A program made the position numbers and the translations under genes. Shown here one piece after another: positions 7,528 to 14,222 of a DNA stretch of 33,601 bases. The notes under the pieces are model-generated. The model saw nothing but the letters and a program-made list of their open reading frames with translations, was not told the origin of the DNA and did not search any database. This DNA is from Chloroflexota bacterium (GTDB taxonomy: Bacteria > Chloroflexota > Limnocylindria > Limnocylindrales > CSP1-4): positions 1 through 33,601 of the forward strand of contig JAJXUG010000039.1 of NCBI GenBank assembly GCA_021783095.1, given 5' to 3'. Every line of letters starts with the position of its first letter. Position 1 is the first letter of the stretch.

Positions 7528-8339
7528 GGTCGCGAGATGCCGCGGATGTGCATCACGCGGCCGCCGGTGGCGGCCGGCGCCTCGCCAGGCTCGCCCTTCT
7601 TGGGCGATCCCGGCTTGCCCGATCCCCCGGCTGCGATCGCCCGTCTGCCGATCGCGCGCACGGTCTCCTCCTGGATCGCCGGCTCTGACGGTCCGAGCGG
7701 GCCGCGCGGACCGCGCGCGCCGGCCCGCCGTGCGGGACCACGTCCGGACACGCGCTCCTCGGCGCCGCCCGAGGCCAGACCGAGCGACACCGGCTCGAGC
7801 ACGGGCTTCGCGGCCGGCCACGTGTACGCGGCGTCCAGCGGAGCGATGGCCACCAGGTCGAGCGACGGCTTGAGTTCGCCGCCCATCGCCGACCAGACGT
7901 CCGCGATCGAGCGGTCCTGCCCCATCGGGCCGGCAACCTGAAGGATCACCGGGTATGCGGAGGACGCGAGCGACCCGACTAGCAGTTCCACCGGAACCGT
8001 CTCGTTGCGGACGAACGCGGCGAGGCACGCGGAGAGCAGGCGGTGCTCGTCCTCGGGCCGCTGCGTCCACGCTGTCACGAGGTACGAGAGCTTGTACCGG
8101 CGCGGCGGCACGCGGTGGGCGCCCGCGATGCCCGTGACCGGGTCGCGGACCGCCTCCGCCACGACCTGGCGGCGCGACATGTCCTCCCGGATGTCGTAGA
8201 GGTAGATGTCGAGCGTGGGGGCGTTGCGCCGGGCCACCCAGTCGCGGGTGGGCGCGTCGAACAGCACGTCGACCCGCGAGCCGTTCAACGCCTCGCGGCG
8301 GACGAGGGCCTCGAGCGCCTGGTCCACCTCGGAGATCAT
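7524..8339 (-). CDS. DUF4255 tail-terminator-like protein (Pvc16-like)
   Basis: The protein is 271 aa from ATG 8339, giving the typical MISEVDQALEALVRREAL opening. An in-frame ATG at 8372 would add eleven residues. DUF4255 covers roughly residues 1-190 (DVLFDAPTRDW, APTLDIYLYDIRED, PPRRYKLSYLVTAW, NGSR). In eCIS particles Pvc16/Afp16 caps the distal end of the tube and sheath and sets length. The last 80 residues are a basic Gly/Pro/Arg-rich extension (SGRGPARRAGARGPRG), likely disordered and not needed for the fold. It is the first gene of the leftward operon, divergent from the sheath gene and coupled by overlap to the ATPase. Confidence 0.9.
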   Translation of the reverse strand: MISEVDQALEALVRREALNGSRVDVLFDAPTRDWVARRNAPTLDIYLYDIREDMSRRQVVAEAVRDPVTGIAGAHRVPPRRYKLSYLVTAWTQRPEDEHRLLSACLAAFVRNETVPVELLVGSLASSAYPVILQVAGPMGQDRSIADVWSAMGGELKPSLDLVAIAPLDAAYTWPAAKPVLEPVSLGLASGGAEERVSGRGPARRAGARGPRGPLGPSEPAIQEETVRAIGRRAIAAGGSGKPGSPKKGEPGEAPAATGGRVMHIRGISRP

Positions 8340-8522
8340 CGCCGCCCAGTGTCCGACCGGGCGCGGCATCGATGGCCCCGCCGCCGGGCAACCGTTGGGG
8401 CTGCGCCCGCTGCCCGATCGGGCCAACCGGAGCGCCCCGACGCCCGTCCCCGCGCCCATTGCCCGGTGGCCCGCCGGGTGGGAGGCTCGACGAGTCCGCT
8501 CATGCCACGGAAGGGACAACAC
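8340..8522. promoter_or_regulatory. Divergent promoter region between DUF4255 and sheath genes
   Basis: This 183-nt non-coding gap must carry the promoters for the leftward DUF4255-ATPase unit and for the rightward structural operon. I see no convincing -35/-10 pair on either strand. It contains the TGCCCGATCGGGC palindrome at 8411-8423 and a purine-rich ribosome site (GGAAGGG) before the sheath ATG. Confidence 0.6.
8411..8423. promoter_or_regulatory. Second copy of the TGCCCGATCGGGC palindrome
   Basis: This copy is identical over 13 bases to 5304-5316. It lies 72 nt before the DUF4255 start and 100 nt before the sheath start, a plausible place for a shared operator. I noticed no further exact copy when reading the window. 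Confidence 0.4.
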
Positions 8523-10037
8523 ATGCCGACCTACCTGTCGCCCGGCGTCTATGTCGAGGAGGTCCAGTCCGGCTCCCGGCCGATCGAGGGCGTCGGGACG
8601 GCCGTCGCTGCGTTCGTGGGCCTCGCCGCCAAGGGACCGTTCAACGAGCCGCGCCTCCTGACCAACTGGGGCCAGTTCACCACCACGTACGGCGAGTTCG
8701 TCGAGTCCTCGTACCTCGCCCACGCGGTCTACGGCTACTTCCTCAACGGCGGGGGCGCCTGCTATGTCGTCCGCGTGGGCGCCGACGGCGCCTCGCCCGT
8801 CGCCTCAGCCGAGATCCCCGGCGCCACCGACGGCGGCAAGCCCGCCTTCCGTGTCCTCGCGCTCGAGGCCGGGGCGAGCGGCAACGTCATCTCGGTCGAC
8901 GTGTCGCCCGCGACTGAGCCCGCCGAGGGCGCCTTCAAGCTCACCGTCAAGCAGGGCGGCCGCGTCGTCGAGACCTACGACAACGTGACGGCCGGCAAGG
9001 GCAAGCAGAACGTCGCCACCCAGGTCAAGGCGCAGTCGAAGGTCATCGCCATCGAGGAGGTCGGCGCGCTTGCCGCCCCGGCGACCACGACCGTCAGCCT
9101 CACCGGCGGCGCTGCGCAGATGCCCGCCCGCGTCACCCCCGACGACTACGTCGGCAGCTCGGCCGACCGCACAGGCTTCGCCGGCCTCGAGGCCGTGGAC
9201 GAGATCACGATGCTCGCCGTGCCCGACCTCATGGCCGTGTACGAGAAGGGGATCATCGACGCCGAGGGCCTCAAGGCGGTCCAGCTCGCGATGATCGCCC
9301 ACTGCGAGCTGATGGGCGATCGGGTCGCCATCCTCGACGCGCCGCCAGGCCTCAACGCGCAGCAGGTCAAGGAGTGGCGCGTCGACAAGGCGGGCTACGA
9401 CAGCAAGTACGCCTCGCTGTACTGGCCCTGGATCAAGGTGTTCGACCCCCTCTCCGGGCAGGCCAAGTTCGTCCCGCCCAGCGGCCACATGGCCGGCATC
9501 TGGGCCCGCAGCGACGACGAGCGCGGGGTCCACAAGGCGCCGGCGAACGAGGTCGTCCGCGGCGCGATCGCCCTCGAGATCCAGGTGACCAAGGGCGAGC
9601 ACGACCAGCTCAATCCGCAGGGCATCAACGTGATCCGCTCGTTCCCGGGCCGGGGCATCCGCGTCTGGGGCGCCCGCACGCTCTCGTCGGACACCTCCTG
9701 GCGGTACCTCAACGTCCGGCGGCTGTTCAACTACGTCGAGGAGTCGATCCTCGAGGGCACCCAGTGGGTGGTCTTCGAGCCCAACGACATGGCGCTCTGG
9801 GAGCGCGTCAAGCGGACCGTCACCTCGTTCCTGACCCTCACCTGGCGCCAGGGCGCGCTGTTCGGCGCCACCCCGCAGGAGGCGTTCTACGTCAAGTGCG
9901 ACGCCGAGACCAACCCGCCCGACGTGATCGACGCCGGCCAGCTGGTGGTCGAGATCGGCATCGCGCCGGTGAAGCCCGCAGAGTTCGTCATCTTCCGCAT
10001 CGCCCAGTTCTCGGGCGGCGCTGGCGTCAGCGAATAG
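8523..10037 (+). CDS. Contractile tail sheath protein
   Basis: The protein is 504 aa, starting MPTYLSPGVYVEEVQSGSRP after a GGAAGGG ribosome site. The opening PGVYVEE, the segment TAVAAFVGLAAKGPFNEP, the middle region GLEAVDEITMLAVPDL (sheath subtilisin-like domain) and the C-terminal GIRVWGARTLSSD to FVIFRIAQFSGG are hallmarks of phage and eCIS sheath proteins. The sheath surrounds the inner tube and contracts to drive it through the target envelope. Residues about 95-200 are a variable surface-exposed insertion. Length fits a single sheath protein; many eCIS encode two or three sheath paralogues and here there is one. It is the first gene of the rightward operon and is followed after 20 nt by the tube gene. 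Confidence 0.96.
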   Translation: MPTYLSPGVYVEEVQSGSRPIEGVGTAVAAFVGLAAKGPFNEPRLLTNWGQFTTTYGEFVESSYLAHAVYGYFLNGGGACYVVRVGADGASPVASAEIPGATDGGKPAFRVLALEAGASGNVISVDVSPATEPAEGAFKLTVKQGGRVVETYDNVTAGKGKQNVATQVKAQSKVIAIEEVGALAAPATTTVSLTGGAAQMPARVTPDDYVGSSADRTGFAGLEAVDEITMLAVPDLMAVYEKGIIDAEGLKAVQLAMIAHCELMGDRVAILDAPPGLNAQQVKEWRVDKAGYDSKYASLYWPWIKVFDPLSGQAKFVPPSGHMAGIWARSDDERGVHKAPANEVVRGAIALEIQVTKGEHDQLNPQGINVIRSFPGRGIRVWGARTLSSDTSWRYLNVRRLFNYVEESILEGTQWVVFEPNDMALWERVKRTVTSFLTLTWRQGALFGATPQEAFYVKCDAETNPPDVIDAGQLVVEIGIAPVKPAEFVIFRIAQFSGGAGVSE

Positions 10038-10057
10038 TCGCGAAAGGAGCCGGCTGA

Positions 10058-10516
10058 ATGCCTCTCGGACTGCCGAGCCTGCCCAACGACGCGCTGGCGT
10101 CGTACCACTTCTCGGTCGAGATCGACCACACCGAGATCGCCCAGTTCTCCGAGCTGTCGGGGATCACGAGCGAGATCGACGTCATCGACCTCAAGGAGAA
10201 CACCCCCCTAGGCAAGTCGGTCATCAAGAAGCTGCCCGGGGCGCGCAAGCCCCCGACGATCACGCTCAAGCGGGCGAAGAACGCGTCGATGGACCTCTGG
10301 AACTGGCACTACGCCATGCTCCAGGGGAACGTCGCGGAGGCCCGCCGCAACGGGTCGGTCGTGCTGTACGACTACACGCTCGGCGAGGTCGCCCGCTACA
10401 ACTTCTTCAACGGCTGGGTGTCGAAGATCACGATGGGCTCTGCCAAGGCGGGCGCGAACGAGGTCCTGACCGAGGAGGTCAGCATCGTGTGCGAAGAGCT
10501 CATCCGGGTGAAGTGA
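10058..10516 (+). CDS. Inner tube protein (gp19 family), first copy
   Basis: The protein is 152 aa with a GGAG ribosome site upstream. The start PLGLPSLPNDALASYHFSVEID and motifs FSELSGITSEIDVIDLKE, LKRAKNASMDLWNW, NFFNGWVSKI and EVSIVCEELIRV match the T4-gp19-like/Hcp-fold tail tube family. This is the main tube subunit (Pvc1-like), stacked as hexameric rings inside the sheath. It lies directly behind the sheath gene, and the next gene starts one base after its stop. Confidence 0.95.
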   Translation: MPLGLPSLPNDALASYHFSVEIDHTEIAQFSELSGITSEIDVIDLKENTPLGKSVIKKLPGARKPPTITLKRAKNASMDLWNWHYAMLQGNVAEARRNGSVVLYDYTLGEVARYNFFNGWVSKITMGSAKAGANEVLTEEVSIVCEELIRVK

Positions 10517-10517
10517 C

Positions 10518-10943
10518 GTGACTCCCGCGGCTGCCGCCGACCTGGGCGTGGGCCTGGGTCGGCCCGACGGGGCGCTCCGGACCGAGTACCCGTTCGTGCT
10601 CCCGCGCGGCTACGTGGACGACGCGGGGGTCCTCCACCGGGACGGGGTCATGCGCCTGGCAACGGCCAGGGACGAGATTCTGCCCCAGCGCGACCCGCGG
10701 GTCCGCGAGAACGAGGCGTACCTGACGGTGCTCCTGCTGTCGCGGGTCGTGACCCGGATCGGGTCCGTGTCGCCGGTGACCACCGGAACCATCGAGGGGC
10801 TGTTCGCCTCGGACCTGGCCTTCCTCCAGGACCTGTACCGCCGGGTCAACGCCGAGGGGACCAGTCGCGCCGAGGTTGCCTGCCCGTCCTGCGGCCACGC
10901 GTTCTCGGTCGATCTGGCGGGTGGCACGCCGGGGGGGTCGTGA
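10518..10943 (+). CDS. Small conserved eCIS protein, tail-assembly type, with CPSCG knuckle
   Basis: The protein is 141 aa from GTG 10518, one base after the tube stop; its TGA overlaps the next GTG. The body (about 20-115) has YPFVLPRGYVDDAGVLHRDGVMRLATA, then a helical segment (RENEAYLTVLLLSRVV; GLFASDLAFLQDLYRRVN). The C-terminal end has CPSCGHAF at 122-129, only half of a zinc ribbon. Small proteins of this layout follow the tube gene in many actinobacterial eCIS and resemble phage tail-assembly proteins. A role as assembly chaperone or baseplate part is inferred from position. With two cysteines only, metal binding would need a dimer or a partner. Confidence 0.75.
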   Translation: MTPAAAADLGVGLGRPDGALRTEYPFVLPRGYVDDAGVLHRDGVMRLATARDEILPQRDPRVRENEAYLTVLLLSRVVTRIGSVSPVTTGTIEGLFASDLAFLQDLYRRVNAEGTSRAEVACPSCGHAFSVDLAGGTPGGS

Positions 10944-11095
10944 CGTACGCGACCGACCGCCTCTTCGAGGAGATCGCGTACGTGGCATGGCACTTCCACT
11001 GGTCGTTCGAGGAGATCCTCGACCTGGAGCACCCGGTTCGCCGCCGGTTCGTCGGGGAGATCGACCACCTGAACCAACGCTCCCAGGAGGGCTGA
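10940..11095 (+). CDS. 51-aa conserved eCIS protein (DUF6760-like)
   Basis: A short gene begins at GTG 10940, overlapping the previous stop by four bases (GTGA), and ends TGA 11093-11095. The product begins VTYATDRLFEEIAYVAWHFH and continues with WSFEEILDLEHPVRRRFV and GEIDHLNQR. This looks like the small DUF6760 proteins found at this place in eCIS loci, named from memory and not searched. It is acidic and aromatic, likely all-helical, soluble and without cysteines. Tight overlap on the left and a six-base gap on the right show it is part of the operon. Function is unknown; a baseplate or assembly cofactor is the obvious guess. Confidence 0.8.
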   Translation: MTYATDRLFEEIAYVAWHFHWSFEEILDLEHPVRRRFVGEIDHLNQRSQEG

Positions 11096-11101
11096 ACGCG
11101 C

Positions 11102-13051
11102 ATGGATCTCGGGGCGCTGGTGCGACGGCTCGTCGCCGGCCCGTCGGGGGGCGGCGGCGCGACAGCGTCCAGCGGTTCCGTCCAGGCTCCCGCGCCCGGG
11201 TCCCCCGGCGAGCCGCCTGCCCGGCAAGCGTGGCGCGACGCGCCGCCGATCCAGCGGGCGGTGGGGTCGGCGCCGCTCGTGGCGCCCAACGCGGTCTTCG
11301 AGGCGCGCCTGGCCACCGCGCGGCCGGCGCCGCTCGCCCTCGCCCCGCTGGGCCACGACCGAGGGCTCGAGGCGCCGGCCAGCCTCGTGTCCGGGATCGC
11401 TGCGCCGGTGCGGCGCTCGCCTTCAGCCCCGATGCCAGCCAGCGTCCGCACGGCGCTCGGCGTCCGGGCCGGGAGGCCTCCGGCCGTGCAGCGCAGCGCC
11501 GAGGGCATCGCGTGGCCCGATGACGTGGAGACCGCCGCGGTGGCCGTGGAGGCCCACCCCCGAACCGACGGTGGCGTGGAGCCAGGCGAAGCGCCTCTCG
11601 GTGCGTCGAGCGGGAGCGTTCGACCCGTCACGGCAGCGCCATCGCCGCTGCTCACCGCGCCGAGCCCGGTGAGCGGGCTGGTGGGCCTGATCGGACCTGC
11701 AGCCGTGGCGGCGGGACCTCGCGCGCCCTCGCTCCCGGCCGCCGGAGCGGTCGGAGCGGCTGCGGTCCCGTCGATGCCCGTGGCCGACCGGCCGATGCGG
11801 CGGATCCGCGTCGGCGCCCCGTTGACGCCCACCGTGTCGCGCATGGCCGTCCCGGTCTCCTCGACGGCCGCATCGTCGTCGTCCGCGCCGACGGCAGCGC
11901 CGTCGCCGGGCAAAGGGTCGCTGACGGCCCCCGCAGCAGCCGCGTCAAGCCCGCTCGCGCCGGGCGGCGTGTCGACAGCGGGAGCCGATGCCCTCGCGAC
12001 CGTCGCGCGCGCGACAGCAGAGGCAGGCGCGCCTGGTGACCCGGAGCCTCCGGCGCCGCCCGCGGGCATGACGCCTCCGAGCCCGTCGCCTGCCCTCGCC
12101 CGGCTCCAGCGCTCCGCCGAGCCCACGCCGTCACGAGGCCCGCTGGTCGGCGGCCTTCGGCCCATGCTCACCCCGGCGAACTCCGCGATCTCGGTGCTGC
12201 GCCGGGTGGCGACTCCCGAGACCGAGATTGCAGGCGATGCCGTCGGTGCCGGGTCATCGGCCGATGCCCTGGCCGCTCTCGGCCGCCCCGACTGGGCCGC
12301 CGCGGACGCCGGCTGGGCGCCCGGTCTCCAGGACGCGATCGCGAACGGCAGCGCCTCGCCTGGAGGGCCCGGCTCGCCGTTCGCGTTCGAGCCCGGACAG
12401 GGGGGCGTCTCGCCCGCGCGGCTGACCTGGACCAGCCCGATGGCGGACGCCTCGTCGGGGCCGGGCGCGTCGGCCCTGCCGGGCACGGCGCCCGCGACCG
12501 GGCCCGCAATGCCCACGATACCCGCTGGCGCTCTGGCTCCGGCAGCAGCGTCCCCCGCGTCGGCTTCGTCCCCCACCGTCTCGCGGTCCGTCGTCTCGCG
12601 CACGGCCGCTCCCCGAGCCGGCCTCCGCGTCGGGCCCGCCATGACCGGCGCACTCGCCGGCGCCACCGGACGTCCTGCGAGCCACGTGCCGGTTCGTCCC
12701 CCGGCGCCCGCCGCAGCCGCCTCGGGACCGGGGGGCCAGGCCTGGGACCCGGAGCCCGTCGTCGCGCGCGCCGTCACGATCAGCGAGCCCGAGGTCGCCC
12801 CGGAGTCATCGGCGGCCAGCGTCGAATCGGGTGCGGCGGCCGACTCGAGCGCACCCCCCGCGAGCGGGGGCGGCGGCAGGGCCGGGACCGCAGCGGGCAG
12901 CGCCGCGGGGGCGGCGGGATCCGAGGCGGCTCGCGACCAGGAGACGCAGGCCTGGGCCGACCGCCTCTACGACCGCATCTCGCTGCGCCTCCGCCGTGAC
13001 CTGCTCGTCGAGCGCGAGCGGTCGGGCGCGCTCGTGGACCGGGGGTTCTAG
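11102..13051 (+). CDS. Long Ala/Pro/Ser-rich eCIS protein, possible tape-measure or scaffold
   Basis: The protein is 649 aa, starting MDLGALVRRLVAGPSGG. Nearly all of it is Ala/Pro/Gly/Ser-rich and probably disordered, punctuated by degenerate arginine motifs (PIQRAV, AVQRSA, RLQRSA, VLRRVA, VSRMAV, VARATA, VARAVT). Only the last 40 residues look folded: AWADRLYDRISLRLRRDLLVERERSGALVDRGF, an amphipathic helix. It sits between the 51-aa gene and the second tube gene. Its length and its place in a tail operon allow a tape-measure role. However, a tape measure is normally helical along its length, which this is not, so a cargo-binding or lumen-filling scaffold is an equally good idea. Similar VxR-type motifs occur in the DUF4157 protein of this locus. 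Function remains inference. Confidence 0.7.
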   Translation: MDLGALVRRLVAGPSGGGGATASSGSVQAPAPGSPGEPPARQAWRDAPPIQRAVGSAPLVAPNAVFEARLATARPAPLALAPLGHDRGLEAPASLVSGIAAPVRRSPSAPMPASVRTALGVRAGRPPAVQRSAEGIAWPDDVETAAVAVEAHPRTDGGVEPGEAPLGASSGSVRPVTAAPSPLLTAPSPVSGLVGLIGPAAVAAGPRAPSLPAAGAVGAAAVPSMPVADRPMRRIRVGAPLTPTVSRMAVPVSSTAASSSSAPTAAPSPGKGSLTAPAAAASSPLAPGGVSTAGADALATVARATAEAGAPGDPEPPAPPAGMTPPSPSPALARLQRSAEPTPSRGPLVGGLRPMLTPANSAISVLRRVATPETEIAGDAVGAGSSADALAALGRPDWAAADAGWAPGLQDAIANGSASPGGPGSPFAFEPGQGGVSPARLTWTSPMADASSGPGASALPGTAPATGPAMPTIPAGALAPAAASPASASSPTVSRSVVSRTAAPRAGLRVGPAMTGALAGATGRPASHVPVRPPAPAAAASGPGGQAWDPEPVVARAVTISEPEVAPESSAASVESGAAADSSAPPASGGGGRAGTAAGSAAGAAGSEAARDQETQAWADRLYDRISLRLRRDLLVERERSGALVDRGF

Positions 13052-13097
13052 CGGTGGCCGCGCCGCGCGCTGGAGTTGCTGATCAGGAGCCGCTGCG

Positions 13098-13526
13098 ATG
13101 ACCGACATCGCGCTCGGACTGCACTTCAAGGTGGTCATCGACGGCCAGACGAGCCTCGGCGTCTGGAACAAATGCGAGGGCCTCTCGGTCGAGTACGAGG
13201 TCTACGAGTACAAGGAGGGCGGGGTCAACTCGCACGTCCACCGGCTGCCGGGCCGCGGCAAGTTCCAGAACCTCAAGCTCAGCCGACCGGTGACCAGGGA
13301 GACGACCGCGGTGGCCGCGTGGCTGGCGCAGGTCAAGCCCGGCATGCGCACGACCACGATGCGCGTCTCGGTCCTCGACGAGGCCGGCACCGAGATCGCG
13401 GCCTGGTCCTTCGGCTCGGTGTACCCGGTTCGGTGGACCGGCCCCACGCTCGACATCGCGCAGAACAGCGTGGCCACCGAGACCCTCGAGCTCGCCCACG
13501 GCGGCTTCCTCTCGGGGGGCCTGTGA
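13098..13526 (+). CDS. Tube protein paralogue (gp19 family), second copy
   Basis: The protein is 142 aa, starting MTDIALGLHFKVVIDGQTSLG after a CAGGAG ribosome site. The fold signature is that of the first tube protein (FKVVIDGQ, WNKCEGLSVEYEVYEYKEGG, HRLPGRGKFQNLKLSRPV, ETLELAHGGF), but the sequence is well diverged. In Afp/PVC a second tube protein (Pvc5-like) forms the first ring(s) above the spike and joins tube to baseplate. The position directly before the LysM adaptor and spike genes fits that role. Its TGA overlaps the next ATG (TGATG). Confidence 0.92.
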   Translation: MTDIALGLHFKVVIDGQTSLGVWNKCEGLSVEYEVYEYKEGGVNSHVHRLPGRGKFQNLKLSRPVTRETTAVAAWLAQVKPGMRTTTMRVSVLDEAGTEIAAWSFGSVYPVRWTGPTLDIAQNSVATETLELAHGGFLSGGL

Positions 13527-14218
13527 TGCCCATCGACGACCAGTACGTCCAGGGCGTCCTGCGCGTCGTCGAGGGCACGGTCTCGGGCCCGTCGGAGCTG
13601 ACGTTCCACTTCAACCCGGGCGAGTACGCCATCTCGAAGAGCGCCTCGTGGAGCCGACCCCAGGTCCGCGGCGGCAAGGACACCGGCCGCCCCGAGTTCC
13701 AGGGCGCCAACCCGCAGACGCTCCAGTTCGAGACGCTGTTCGACGAGATGTCCGCCAGCGGCGCGCCGGTGGCTGCGGCCGTCAACACGCTGATCGAGTG
13801 GGTCAAGCCCACCGACGATTCGATCCAGCGCCAGCGCCCCCAGCCGCCCATCGTCGTGTTCGAGTGGGGCGACAACCCGGCGATCACCTCCTTCCGCGGC
13901 TACCTCAAGCAGGTCTCCGCGCGCTACCTGCTGTTCGACGGCACCGGCAAGCCGCTGCGGGCCACCGCGAACATCCAGCTCGAGGAGGTGCCGGTCGAGC
14001 AGGCGCGCCAGAACCCGACCTCGGGCGCCATCCACGGCCGCCGGACGCACACCATGGCCGAGGGCGAGACGCTCGCCTCGGTGGCGTGGCGCGAGTACGA
14101 GAACGCCGCCCTGTGGCGCGGGCTGGCCGACTTCAACGGCATCGACGACCCGCTGCGCATCGCCCCGGGGACCGTCCTCCTCGTCCCCACCTACGCCGAA
14201 GCGAAGCGGCGGTCCTGA
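13526..14218 (+). CDS. LysM-containing tube-hub adaptor (Pvc7/gp53-like)
   Basis: The protein is 230 aa, and its start overlaps the stop of the second tube gene. The N-terminal 165 residues (LTFHFNPGEYAISKSASWSRP, LQFETLFDEMSASG, VVFEWGD, GYLKQVSARYLLFDGTGKPLRA) match the CIS tube/baseplate adaptor family. The C-terminal 50 residues are a LysM-type module (HTMAEGETLASVAWREY, WRGLADFNGIDDPLRIAPGTVLLVPT). In particles this protein links the tube to the spike hub. LysM here is a structural fold and need not bind peptidoglycan. The next gene starts four bases after the stop. Confidence 0.93.
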   Translation: MPIDDQYVQGVLRVVEGTVSGPSELTFHFNPGEYAISKSASWSRPQVRGGKDTGRPEFQGANPQTLQFETLFDEMSASGAPVAAAVNTLIEWVKPTDDSIQRQRPQPPIVVFEWGDNPAITSFRGYLKQVSARYLLFDGTGKPLRATANIQLEEVPVEQARQNPTSGAIHGRRTHTMAEGETLASVAWREYENAALWRGLADFNGIDDPLRIAPGTVLLVPTYAEAKRRS

Positions 14219-14222
14219 CCCG

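Noticed and set aside
4804..7941. Rightward open frame of over 1000 codons
   Set aside because: It lies antisense to the AAA+ and DUF4255 genes. Its product is Arg/Gly/Ala/Val-rich with no recognisable domain, a usual mirror frame of high-GC coding DNA.
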